DNA from: CAYJLF01 sp964371055
GTDB taxonomy: Bacteria > Eisenbacteria > RBG-16-71-46 > CAIMUX01
Reading direction: 5' to 3'
Assembly (NCBI GenBank): GCA_964371055.1
Contig: CAYJLF010000024.1
Coordinates: 21,173 to 85,172, forward strand
DNA: 64,000 nucleotides
Each line of letters starts with the position of its first letter. Position 1 is the stretch's first letter. The position numbers were made by a program, and so were the translations under genes. Below the pieces are notes generated by a model that worked only from the letters and a program-made list of their open reading frames with translations, did no database searches and was not told the origin of the DNA. This document shows, in pieces, positions 17,918 to 27,700 of this stretch.

Positions 17918-17946
17918 TTGACGCGAGTCGACCCCACTCCTACGCT
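17918..17946 (+). promoter_or_regulatory. Promoter for enolase
   Basis: TTGACG (17918-17923), 17 bp, TACGCT (17941-17946). The start site is expected near 17953, about 47 nt before the eno ATG. It is divergent from the ECF sigma promoter 110 bp away. Confidence 0.5.
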
Positions 17947-17999
17947 CCCTTCCTGGAAGTGAACCGCACCTTCGGGGGCTGCAGGGAGGCTTGAGCGCC

Positions 18000-19286
18000 A
18001 TGACGATGATCGAACAGGTCCAGGCTCGGGAGATTCTCGATTCGCGCGGGAATCCGACCGTCGAGGTGGAAGTGCGCCTGACGGGTGGCGCAATGGGGCG
18101 CGCCGCGGTCCCTTCGGGCGCGTCGACCGGTGAGCACGAAGCGCTCGAGCTCAGAGACGCCGTCGGAGACCGTTACCTGGGCAAGGGCGTGCGTCGCGCG
18201 CTGGAGAATGTCCTCGACCGCATCGCCCCGCAAATCGTCGGGCAGGACGCGCTCGACCAGGTCTACGTCGACCAGCTGATGCGCGATCTCGACGGCACCG
18301 AGAACAAGGGGGTCCTCGGCGCCAACGCGATCCTCGGAGTTTCGATGGCGGTGACCCGAGCCGCGGCGCAGGCGCTCGGGCTCCCGCTCTATCGCTACCT
18401 GGGGGGTGTGCGCGGGCGGGTGATGCCGGTGCCGATGATGAACGTGCTGAACGGGGGGAGCCACGCCGACAACAACGTCGACATCCAGGAGTTCATGATC
18501 ATGCCGGTGGGCGCGCCGACGTTCGCCGAGGCGCTGCGCGTCGGGGCGGAGGTCTTCCACCATCTGAAGAAGGTCCTGTCGATGCGGGGGTATGCCACCT
18601 CCGTGGGCGACGAGGGGGGCTTCGCGCCGAACCTCAAGTCGAACCGCGAAGCGCTCGAACTTCTGGTCGAGGCGATCGAGAAGGCAGGCTGGCAGCCGCG
18701 GGAAGATGTCGTACTCGCCCTCGACTGCGCCGCCAGCGAGTTTCACATCGACGGCAAGTACACGTTGAAGGCGGAGAAGAAGACCGAGTACACCGCGGAG
18801 GAGCTGGTCGCGTTCTATGCCGGCCTGATCCGCGACTTCCCCATCGTGTCGATCGAGGACGGCCTGTCCGAGAATGACTGGGGCGGCTGGGAGATCCTGA
18901 CGCGCGAACTCGGTGACAAGGTCCAGCTCGTGGGCGACGACATCTTCGTGACCAACCCCGTGCGCCTGCAGGACGGGATCGACCGCGGCGTGGCCAATTC
19001 CATCCTGATCAAGCTGAACCAGATCGGAACCGTGACGGAGACGCTCGAGTGCATGGATCTCGCCCGGGCGAACAGCTACACCACGGTCGTGTCGCACCGT
19101 TCGGGCGAGACGGAGGATACCTACATCAGCGATCTCGCCGTGGCGATGAACGCCGGGTTCATCAAGACTGGTTCGCTCTGCCGGAGCGAGCGGATCGCGA
19201 AGTACAATCAGCTGATCCGGATCGAGGAGGAATTGGGATCCCAGGCGATCTACCTGGGGCGGACGGCGCTCAAGCGCGGGGTATAG
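18000..19286 (+). CDS. eno: Enolase
   Basis: Phosphopyruvate hydratase, 428 aa, converting 2-phosphoglycerate to phosphoenolpyruvate in glycolysis. Diagnostic motifs: ILDSRGNPTVEVEV at the N-terminus, SGASTGEHEALELRD, NGGSHADNNVDIQEF, GDEGGFAPN, SIEDGLSENDW, GDDIFVTNP, and the signature LIKLNQIGTVTET followed by VVSHRSGETEDTYI. Mg2+ ligands (Asp, Glu, Asp) and the catalytic Glu and Lys regions are intact. Length is normal. The ATG at 18000 has GGGAGG 10 nt upstream. ftsB follows after 34 nt, a widespread pairing. Confidence 0.98.
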   Translation: MTMIEQVQAREILDSRGNPTVEVEVRLTGGAMGRAAVPSGASTGEHEALELRDAVGDRYLGKGVRRALENVLDRIAPQIVGQDALDQVYVDQLMRDLDGTENKGVLGANAILGVSMAVTRAAAQALGLPLYRYLGGVRGRVMPVPMMNVLNGGSHADNNVDIQEFMIMPVGAPTFAEALRVGAEVFHHLKKVLSMRGYATSVGDEGGFAPNLKSNREALELLVEAIEKAGWQPREDVVLALDCAASEFHIDGKYTLKAEKKTEYTAEELVAFYAGLIRDFPIVSIEDGLSENDWGGWEILTRELGDKVQLVGDDIFVTNPVRLQDGIDRGVANSILIKLNQIGTVTETLECMDLARANSYTTVVSHRSGETEDTYISDLAVAMNAGFIKTGSLCRSERIAKYNQLIRIEEELGSQAIYLGRTALKRGV

Positions 19287-19320
19287 GCGCCGGGAGAACG
19301 CCGCCAAGGACGGAGGCGAC

Positions 19321-19764
19321 ATGGAATCGAGGCGGAGACCCGGGAATGGAGTCCGGGGTTGGTCCGTAATCCAGGAGAGACGCCGGCTGCTGCACATGGG
19401 GGCGGCGGACGAGCGGAGCGTGCGGGAGCTGTTCGCGGCAAGCCGCGGAGGCATCCTGCGCGTGGCTTTCGCCGCGCTCGGCGTCGGATTGATGGTCAAC
19501 GTGCTCTTCGGTGTGAACGGCGTGCTGCGCCTGAAGGCGATGCGCGGGGAGGTGGCCGCGCTCTCCGACGAGAACGCTCGGCTCCAGCGGCAGCACGATG
19601 AGGTCATCTACCAGTTGGGGGAGAATCCCGGACTGGCCATGGAGCGGGTCATGCGCGAGCAGTACCGCAAGGCCCTGCCGAACGAGGTGGTCTACCACGC
19701 CCGAACCGTGCCGAGCGCAGCGGATTCGACCGCCGGCTCGGACGTCTCTCCGAAGGCCCCCTGA
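19321..19764 (+). CDS. ftsB: FtsB/DivIC-type septum formation initiator
   Basis: Small bitopic division protein, 147 aa, that pairs with FtsL and FtsQ in the divisome. A cytoplasmic N-terminus of about 45 residues, longer than in E. coli FtsB, precedes a TM at about 47-65 (VAFAALGVGLMVNVLFGV). A coiled coil follows (LKAMRGEVAALSDENARLQRQ), and then the family's short motif, seen here as MREQYRKALPNEVVY. GGAGGCGAC precedes the ATG. Its place directly after eno matches many genomes. Partner genes ftsL and ftsQ are in the dcw cluster of this window. Confidence 0.88.
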   Translation: MESRRRPGNGVRGWSVIQERRRLLHMGAADERSVRELFAASRGGILRVAFAALGVGLMVNVLFGVNGVLRLKAMRGEVAALSDENARLQRQHDEVIYQLGENPGLAMERVMREQYRKALPNEVVYHARTVPSAADSTAGSDVSPKAP

Positions 19765-19828
19765 GCCGATCGGAGTCGCCACGCGCCGCGGGGGTCGCGG
19801 CGTGCGGTCCGGTGTTGGAATTGTCTGC

Positions 19829-19857
19829 TTGACAGACCCGACGGGACGCCGTAGGGT
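19829..19857 (+). promoter_or_regulatory. tRNA-fMet promoter
   Basis: Perfect TTGACA (19829-19834), 17 bp, TAGGGT (19852-19857), with the tRNA beginning 20 nt after the -10. Confidence 0.65.
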
Positions 19858-19876
19858 CTCGTTTCTCAGGTGTTGG

Positions 19877-19950
<74 letters not shown>

Positions 19951-19957
19951 CATTGCA

Positions 19958-20000
19958 GGAAAACGGGTTGCGGTGATGAGCCGTGACCCGTTTTCCTTTA
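19958..20000 (+). terminator. Rho-independent terminator after tRNA-fMet
   Basis: GGAAAACGGGT (19958-19968) pairs perfectly with ACCCGTTTTCC (19986-19996), extended by a CGG/CCG pairing after a 2-nt mismatch, and is followed by TTTA. It lies 8 nt after the tRNA. Confidence 0.75.
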
Positions 20001-20083
20001 CCTTCCCGACACGCAGATAACACGAGTCCCGCCCGGTCGACCGAGCGGGACCCCTGTTCAGGTCGGAAGAAACGACAGAAGTG

Positions 20084-21001
20084 CTACCGATACTCGCCCT
20101 TGATCCGTCCCCAGCTCGTCTGCTCGACCGGAGTGACCGGACAGGGGTTGGGATCGCACACGGAGCCAGCGCCGTACCAGTCGCCGCCGGCCGCCATGCA
20201 TTCTCCCTCGGAGAGGATCTCACAGAGGCCGCTGTCGAAGCAGCACGCCGCCGTCGTCACGCCGCCGGCCTCGCCGTTGATCAGGAACGGGAAGCCCTGG
20301 TTGCAGCTGGTGCCGCCGTCGATGGCGTAGGCCCAGCCGGTGCTGGTGTACTGGAAGCCGTCACCGGTGTCGCACTGGTTCCAGATCGCGATCGGCGGCT
20401 GCCACGGCCCGCTGGTCAGCGTGCCGCCGGCATACCACGCCAGCCAGTACTGACCCGGGGGCAGGCTGAAGCTCACGTTGCACGTGGTGGCCATGATCGG
20501 CCGGTTGGTCCCACCCGGAGCCGACTCGAGCGTCCGGTAGATACCGGAGAAGACCGAGCTGGTCAGGATGTTGGTGGTGTTGTTACCCCAGACGATGGCG
20601 CTGTTCGGATCATCCGGCGGGCCGTTGAGCACCCAGGCGCGGATATCGTTGATCGTGCTGACCAGCGTGCTGCCGGTCTGATAGTGGAAGAACACGAGGC
20701 TCTGGACATCCCAGTCGGCATCGACCGTGAAGTCGTCCGAGCAAATGTTGCCGTTGACGATCTGATCGCCGAATCCGTAGGTGCCCATACCCATCGAGGC
20801 GTCCTGCAGCATCGACTGGTCAGGGGCGAAGTTGAGGAGCGGACCGTTGTCCCACAGCAGGGTCCGTGGCCCTTCGAAGATCGGAGCCGGGCTCTGCGGA
20901 TCGAAGCTCGGTCCGGGCGAGTTACTGATGGTCTCACTGTTGTCAGCCAGGACGGGAAGGGCGAACAGCAGGAGGGCCAACGCGATACCCAACGAACGCA
21001 T
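20084..21001 (-). CDS. Secreted protein with Cys-rich module and WGRIKGEYR C-terminal tail
   Basis: Exported protein of 305 aa of unknown function. A clear signal peptide (LGIALALLLFALPVLA) is preceded by a perfect AAGGAGGT site 5 nt before the ATG at 21001. Residues about 30-235 look like a beta-sandwich (DDFTVDADWDVQSLVFFHYQ, PPGQYWLAWYAG, DGFQYTSTGWAYAIDGG), as in secreted jelly-roll proteins. Residues about 245-285 hold a Cys-rich module (CCFDSGLCEI, GECMAAGGDWYG, CDPNPCP), a type I know from large secreted proteins of Planctomycetes- and FCB-like genomes. The chain ends TSWGRIKGEYR. This tail, after a short linker, resembles a sorting or anchoring signal; that is inference. Confidence 0.7.
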   Translation of the reverse strand: MRSLGIALALLLFALPVLADNSETISNSPGPSFDPQSPAPIFEGPRTLLWDNGPLLNFAPDQSMLQDASMGMGTYGFGDQIVNGNICSDDFTVDADWDVQSLVFFHYQTGSTLVSTINDIRAWVLNGPPDDPNSAIVWGNNTTNILTSSVFSGIYRTLESAPGGTNRPIMATTCNVSFSLPPGQYWLAWYAGGTLTSGPWQPPIAIWNQCDTGDGFQYTSTGWAYAIDGGTSCNQGFPFLINGEAGGVTTAACCFDSGLCEILSEGECMAAGGDWYGAGSVCDPNPCPVTPVEQTSWGRIKGEYR

Positions 21002-21397
21002 GCCTACCTCCTTTGGTGTGGTGCGCGCTACGAGCGCCTCGACTCGGGCAAGCCTGAGAGCCAAAGGGCACACCTGCGCTGACATGACACTCGCGATTAC
21101 AGCCAAGTTGACCCGCCAGCCGCAGGTCTCGTCCTTCACTCTCGACTCAAGATCCCCCGACCCATGAGATCCCGGGGGACCCCCAAATCGACGCAGATAG
21201 TATGCCGGAAAACGGACTGCGGCGCAATGGCGAAGTCTGGTCGGAACGCGACCGCGCGGTTTCGTCGCCACTGTGAGGGATCCCGAATCGTGCAAACTAG
21301 TTGATCTTGATTCTCATCTACGGGAACGGCACAGGGAGTCCGGATCCCCCGGCAGACGGCGCTGGCTTTGTTCGCAAAGTCAGCTAACATGGGTGAC
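21002..21397. other. Divergent intergenic region before the XRE-glucan synthase unit
   Basis: A 396-bp gap. Its right end holds the inverted repeat at 21361-21384 and a possible -10 box at 21385-21390. Minus-strand TGTAAT about 115 nt before the secreted-protein gene is a possible -10 without a good -35. Local A+T is higher than in the flanking genes. No credible small gene is seen. Confidence 0.5.
21361..21384. promoter_or_regulatory. Inverted repeat, candidate operator of the XRE regulator
   Basis: Arms GCTGGCTTTG (21361-21370) and CAAAGTCAGC (21375-21384) are complementary at 9 of 10 positions around TTCG. It lies 13 bp before the XRE start and directly before the -10-like TAACAT (21385-21390), whose end is 7 nt from the ATG. 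It would fill the -35 to -10 spacer of a leaderless promoter. As RNA it could also form a stable hairpin. Confidence 0.5.
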
Positions 21398-21799
21398 ATG
21401 GGAACCACGAATCTTGGCCGGGAGCTCAGACGCCTCCGGAAGGAAGCGGGCCTCACCCTGCGCGGACTCGCCGCCACGGTCGAAGTCTCGGCCGCCCACC
21501 TGTCCGACATCGAACACAACCGTCGCCGTCCCTCCAGCGAGCTCCTCCGAAAGCTCTCAACCGCCCTCGGGGACGCCGGGACGACCTTCGAGGCGCTGGA
21601 CCGACTGGCCACGGGCATGGATCCCGACATCCGGGAGTGGGCCGCATCGACTCCGGGGGCACGGGCACTGCTGCGCACTCTGAGGCAGTCCGGGCGAGAC
21701 CCTCTGGAACTCCTGCCTGCTCTCGAAAAAGCCTTCGGACGCAAGACGGCAAAGACCACGTCTGCGCCGCGAGCGAAGCCGGAAGCGCGGTCGAAGTGA
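21398..21799 (+). CDS. XRE-family HTH transcriptional regulator
   Basis: DNA-binding protein, 133 aa. The HTH_3 domain covers residues about 4-65: LGRELRRLRKEAGLTLRGLAA, SAAHLSDIEHNRRRPSSELL. The rest is helical with a basic tail (GRKTAKTTSAPRAKPEARSK). ATG at 21398 is chosen because TAACAT lies 7 nt before it and no ribosome-binding site is present; ATG at 21389 is an alternative. Its stop codon overlaps the start of the glucan synthase gene (GTGA), so the two are translated together. The likely role is autoregulation of the pair through the adjacent inverted repeat. Confidence 0.85.
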   Translation: MGTTNLGRELRRLRKEAGLTLRGLAATVEVSAAHLSDIEHNRRRPSSELLRKLSTALGDAGTTFEALDRLATGMDPDIREWAASTPGARALLRTLRQSGRDPLELLPALEKAFGRKTAKTTSAPRAKPEARSK

Positions 21800-24700
21800 G
21801 GTCGCCTCCCGGCGACGAGCAACCGCTGCGATCGGAGCTCTTCAGCGCCGACCAGATGCAGCAACACGGCAAGACCCTGGCGATCTTCCACGGGCCGGCG
21901 TCTGGACGGGCGGCGGACCGGCTGCTGCCTCGGCTGGCCGCAAACGAGCGGGTCCTGAGAGAGACGCGGGATCTGGTGATCGAGGCGGTCAAGGCGACCC
22001 GCCGGATCACGCCGGCCGGCGAGTGGCTGCTGGACAACTTCTACCTGCTCGAGGAACAGATTCGCACGGCCCGGCGGCACCTGCCCAAGGGTTACAGCCG
22101 GCAGCTGCCTTCCCTGCGCGCCGGCCCCTCGGCCGGTTTCCCCCGCGTGTACGACCTCGCCCTGGAGACGATCTCGCACGGCGATGGGAGGGTCGATCCG
22201 GAGAACCTGAGCCGTTTCATCGCGGCGTACCAGACCGTCACGGTACTGAAGCTGGGCGAGTTGTGGGCCATCCCGATCATGCTGCGACTGGCCCTGATCG
22301 AGAACCTCCGACGGGTGGCGGCCCGGATCGCGACCGACCGGATCGACCGAAACCGCGCCGACTATTGGGCCGACCTGATGACCGCAACCGCGGAGACGGA
22401 CCCGAACGGACTGATCCTCGTGGTCGCGGACATGGCGCGGTCCGATCCGCCGATGGTCAGCTCGTTCGTCGCGGAACTCGCGCGCCGCCTCCAGGGCCAG
22501 AGTCCGGCTCTCGCGCTGCCGCTCACGTGGATCGAGCAACGACTCTCTCAGTCCGGACTGACGATCGAGCAGCTCGTGCAATCGGAGAACCAGCAGCAGG
22601 CGGCCGACCAGGTCTCGATCAGCAACAGCATCGCCAGCCTCCGTTTCCTCGGCGCGATGGACTGGCGCGAATTTGTCGAGACGATGAGCGTGGTCGAGGC
22701 CACGTTGCGCGAAGATCCGGCTGGAGCCTACGCCCGGATGGACTTCGCCACGCGCGATCGGTACCGCCACATGGTGGAGCGGATCGCGAGCCAGAGTCCA
22801 TACTCCGAAGAGCAGGTCGCGCGTATGGCCATCCGGCTCACCCAGGGCGGCGCGGAGACGGACGGCGTCCGCTCGCGGACGGCGCACGTCGGCTTCCACC
22901 TGGTCGACCAGGGGAGGCCGCAACTCGAACGGACGGCGGAGGTACGATCGTCCGTCGTCGAGCCCCTGCGACGATTCGCCGAGCGTCTCCCCTTGCTCAT
23001 CTATCTGGGGCCGATTCTGCTGATCACAGCCGCTCTCAGCGGCGGTCTGACGGTTCACGCGCTGACCGGCGGCCTCCGCGGCTGGGGACTCGCGCTGGTC
23101 GCACTCCTCGCATCGCTGGGGGCGAGCCAACTGGCCGTCACGCTGGTGAACACGCTGCTCACCCTGAAGGCCCGACCGCACCTGCTGCCCCGGCTGGACT
23201 TCGCCACGGGGATTCCTCCCGAGTGCCGCACCCTCGTGGTCATCCCGACGATGATCTCGAGCGTTCAGGACGTCGACGATCTGGTCGAGGCCCTGGAGGT
23301 CCGGTTCCTGGCGAATCGAGACGAGCACTTGCACTTCGGCCTGCTGACGGACTTCCGGGACGCCCGGGCGGAGACGCTCCCGGAGGACGAGCCGATCGTT
23401 CGCCACGCCCAGGAGAGGATCGCAGAGCTGAACGGCAAGTACCGGAACGCGAGCGGCGATTCGTTCTTCCTTTTCCACCGTCCGAGGCGCTGGAATCCCC
23501 GGGAACAGATCTGGATGGGCTACGAGCGGAAACGCGGCAAGCTCGCGGAACTGAACGCGCTCCTGCGCGGCGGTTCGAGCGATCGGTTCGGACGCGTCGT
23601 CGGCGACACTTCGATCCTGTCCAACGTGAAGTATGTGATCACCCTCGATACGGACACCGAGCTTCCACGCGACTCCGCGTGGCAGTTCGTCGGAGCCATG
23701 GCGCACCCGCTGAACCTCCCGCGCTACGACGAGGGGAAGCAGCGTGTCACCGCAGGGTACGGCATCCTCCAACCTCGCGTCGCCGCCAGTCTGCCCGGGA
23801 CGAACCGATCGCGCTATGCCCGGCTGCACGGGGGCGAACCCGGAATCGACCCATACACACGGGCGGTCTCAGACCTCTACCAGGACCTGTTCCACGAAGG
23901 TTCGTTCATCGGCAAGGGGATCTACGACGTTGACGCCTTCGAACGAGCCGTCGGCGGCCGCTTTCCCGAGAACCGGATCCTCAGCCACGACCTCCTCGAA
24001 GGCTGCTACGCCCGCTCCGGCCTCCTGAGCGACGTGCAGTTGTGCGAGGACTATCCCTCGCGGTACAGCGCGGACGTGAGCCGCCGCTACCGCTGGATTC
24101 GGGGAGACTGGCAGCTTCTGGCCTGGCTTGGACCGCGCGTGCCCGGTCCGGACGGCCGCCTTCGGAAGAACCCGATCTCGGGACTGTCGCTCTGGAAGCT
24201 CTTCGACAACCTTCGGCGCAGTCTGGTCCCTTCGGCCCTGACGCTCTTGTTTTTGTCCGGCTGGACCGTCCTCTCGCCCGCGTGGTTCTGGACGCTGTGT
24301 GTCGTGGGGATCGTCATGATCCCTCCCCTCATCGCCTCCCTGCTGGGCGTGTCACAGAAGTCGAGCGATCTCGGGCTCGGCCCACACCTCGCCTCGGTCC
24401 TCTGGACGGCCGGTCGCCACCTCGCCCAATCGTCGCTCACGCTCGCCTGCCTGCCGTACGAAGCGTTCTTCAGCGCCGATGCGATCGTCCGCACGCTGGT
24501 GCGGCTGATCCGACGCCGGCGCCTTCTCGAGTGGAACCCGTCCGGCGATCTGGCGCCCCGGCGCCGCCCGGACCTCCTGGCCTCCTACCGCACGATGTGG
24601 ATCGGCCCCGCCATATCCGCCGCCACGCTGGTCTATCTGGCGATCACGAGACCGTCCGCCGTCACGGTCGCCGGACCGATCCTCAGCCTATGGACGGCCT

Positions 24701-27700
24701 CGCCGGCCATCGCGTGGTGGATCAGCCGCCCCCTCTCCCGCCGCACCGCGGTGCTGACACCCAAACAGACCCTCTTCCTTCGCAAGCTCGCGCGCAAGAC
24801 CTGGACCTATTTCGAGACCTTTGTCACGGTTGAGGACCACTGGCTGCCGCCGGACAACTTCCAGGAACTGGCCGATGCCAGGATTGCGCATCGGACCTCT
24901 CCCACGAACATGGGGCTCGCCCTGCTCTCGAACCTGACCGCCTGTGACTTCGGCTACATCCCAGCCGGGCAACTCGTCGAACGAACCGCGCGCACCTTGG
25001 GCACGATGGAGACCCTGGAACGCCATCGCGGTCATTTCTACAACTGGTACGACACTCTGACCCTGGCGCCGCTGCCGCCCCTCTATGTCTCCACGGTGGA
25101 CACGGGCAACCTGGCGGGCCATCTGCTGACGCTCTCTCCCGGCCTCCTCGCGATCCCCGATCAGAAGATCGTGGGGGCCCGTCTGTTCGAAGGGCTGGCC
25201 GACACACTCCACGTCCTGCGGGACTGCGAGGGCGCGACCGCCGCCATCCGCTGGACCCGGATCCAGGCCGAGCTCGATGCCGTCCGCGAGACGGAGCCAA
25301 CCTCCCTGCAGGATGCGCGGCGCGCACTCGAGCGCCTGGCTGAAGCGGCTCAGGAAGAATCGACCGGTCTGGACGAAGCCACCGGGGGCACGGCGCGGTT
25401 CTGGGCGGATGCCCTCGCCCGGCAATGCCGGGAGGCTCTCGACGACCTCGACTTCCTCGTTCCCTGGATCTCTTTGCCGGTTCTCCGCCGGCCCGAGTTC
25501 GACCTCGTCGGCCTCGACCGGATTCCGACCCTGCGCGAGCTTGCCGGGTGGGCGGAAGATCTGCTCCCGGGAATCGAGGATCGGTTCAGCCGGGACGGCA
25601 CCCTCGAGGATCGCGAGGGGCTTGTATCGCTGCGTCATCGCATGGCCGAAGCGAGCGCCCGCGCCCGCGACAGGATTGCGGCGATCGAAAGCCTGGCCGT
25701 GCGATCCCGGGCGCTGGCCGATGCGGAGTATGACTTTCTCTACGACCGGGCGCGTCACCTGCTGGCGATCGGGTACAACGTCTCCCAGCACCGGCGGGAC
25801 TCAAGCTACTACGACCTGCTCGCCTCGGAGGCGCGCCTCTCGACCTTCGTCGGGATCGCACAGGAACAGCTTCCGCAGGAGTCCTGGTTCGCTCTGGGAC
25901 GCCTCCTCGGTGCGTCCGATGGAGCCCCGGTTCTCCTCTCCTGGAGCGGTTCGATGTTCGAGTATCTCATGCCGCTTTTGGTGATGCCGACGTACGAGAA
26001 CACCCTGCTCGACGAGACCTACAAGGCGGCGATCGATCGGCAGATCGAGTATGGCAGACAGCGCGGTGTACCCTGGGGCGTCTCGGAGTCCGGCTACAAC
26101 ACCTTCGACGCCCAGCTCAACTACCAGTACCGAGCGTTCGGTGTGCCCGGCCTGGGGCTCACGCGCGGACTGGCCGCCGACCTGGTCGTGGCGCCGTACG
26201 CCTCGGCCCTGGCGCTGATGGTGGCCCCCCGGGAGGCCTGCCTCAATCTGCAGCGGCTCGCCGCCCAGGGCCTCGAAGGCCGCCACGGGCTCTACGAGGC
26301 GGTCGACTACACCCCGTCGCGTCTGCCGCGGGGCCAATCCAGCGCTACGGTCCGCTCCTACATGGCCCATCACCAGGGAATGAGCCTCCTGTCGCTCGCC
26401 TACCTCCTCCTCGATCGTCCGATGCAGAAGCGGTTCGAGTCCGACCCCCGGTTCCGCGCCACGATCCTGCTGCTGCAGGAGCGGGTTCCGAGGACAGCCG
26501 GGTTCCACTCCGAGACGGCCGACCTCCCCGGCGACCACCCGGCGGTCGCGGATCCGGAGACGCCGATGCGAACCTTCACGACGCCGAACACGCCGATGCC
26601 GGAAGTACAGCTGCTGTCGAACGGCAGGTATCACGTCATGATCACGAATGCGGGCGGCGGCTACAGCCGCTGGAGGGACGTCGCCGTCACCCGCTGGCGC
26701 GAGGATGGCACGTGCGACAACTGGGGGTCATTCTGCTACATCCGTGACGTCGGCACCGGGCGGTTCTGGTCGACGGCTTTCCAGCCGACGCGGAGGGAAC
26801 CAGACCGCTACGAGGCGATCTTCTCCGAGGCGCGCGTGGAGTTCCGCCGTCGCGACGACGACTTCGACACGCACACGGAGATCTCCGTCTCTCCGGAGGA
26901 CGACGTCGAGGTCCGCCGCATCCATATCACGAACCGCCTGGCGAAGCGCCGGGAGATCGAGGTGACGAGTTACGCCGAGGTCGTTCTCGCCGCACCCGCG
27001 GCCGACACGCTCCACCCCGCTTTCAGCAACCTCTTCGTCCAGACCGAGATTGTCCGGGAGCGCCAGGCGATCCTCTGTCGCCGGCGACCCCGATCCGCCG
27101 ACGAGTCGCCTCCCTGGATGTTCCACCTGATTTCCGGACACGGGGCACCGATCGAGGAGATCTCGTACGAGACCGATCGACAGCGGTTCGTCGGTCGCGC
27201 CCACACCGTCGCCGAGCCGCTGGCCATGGGCGATTCGGGTCCGCTCTCCGGCGGCCAGGGGCCGGTGCTCGATCCGATCGTCGCCATCCGCTGTCGGATG
27301 ACGCTCGATCCCGACGAGTCCGTGACGCTGAATGTCGTCTCTGGGGTGGGCGCGACCCGGGACGTCTGCACGAGCCTCCTGGAGAAATACCAGGACCGCC
27401 GCCTCGCGGATCGCGTGTTCGATCTCGCCTGGTCCCATTGCCAGGTGGCGCTGCGACAACTCAACGCGACCGAGGCCGATGCGCAGCTTTACGAACGCCT
27501 GGCCGGATCGGTGATCTACGCGAACTCCTCGCTGCGCGCCGACCCGGGCATCCTGGCCCGAAACCACCGCGGCCAGTCTGGTCTCTGGGGCTACTCCATC
27601 TCCGGCGATCTGCCGATCGTGCTGTTGCGGATCGGAGACCCGGCCAACATCGACCTGGTACGTCACCTCGTCCAGGCCCACGCCTACTGGCGTCTGAAGG

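Noticed and set aside
19780..19812. GC-rich hairpin after ftsB as a terminator
   Set aside because: The stem has a bulge and no T tract follows; it could as well be chance in this base composition.
21045..21070. Sigma54-like site upstream of the secreted Cys-rich protein (minus strand TTGGCTC with TTGCCC)
   Set aside because: The GG to GC distance is one base too long and the -24 element is imperfect.
21136..23829. An 897-codon minus-strand open frame opposite the glucan synthase gene
   Set aside because: It is a GC-bias shadow: composition is Arg/Asp/Glu/Gln/Val-rich with no domain, and the plus-strand protein is clearly conserved.
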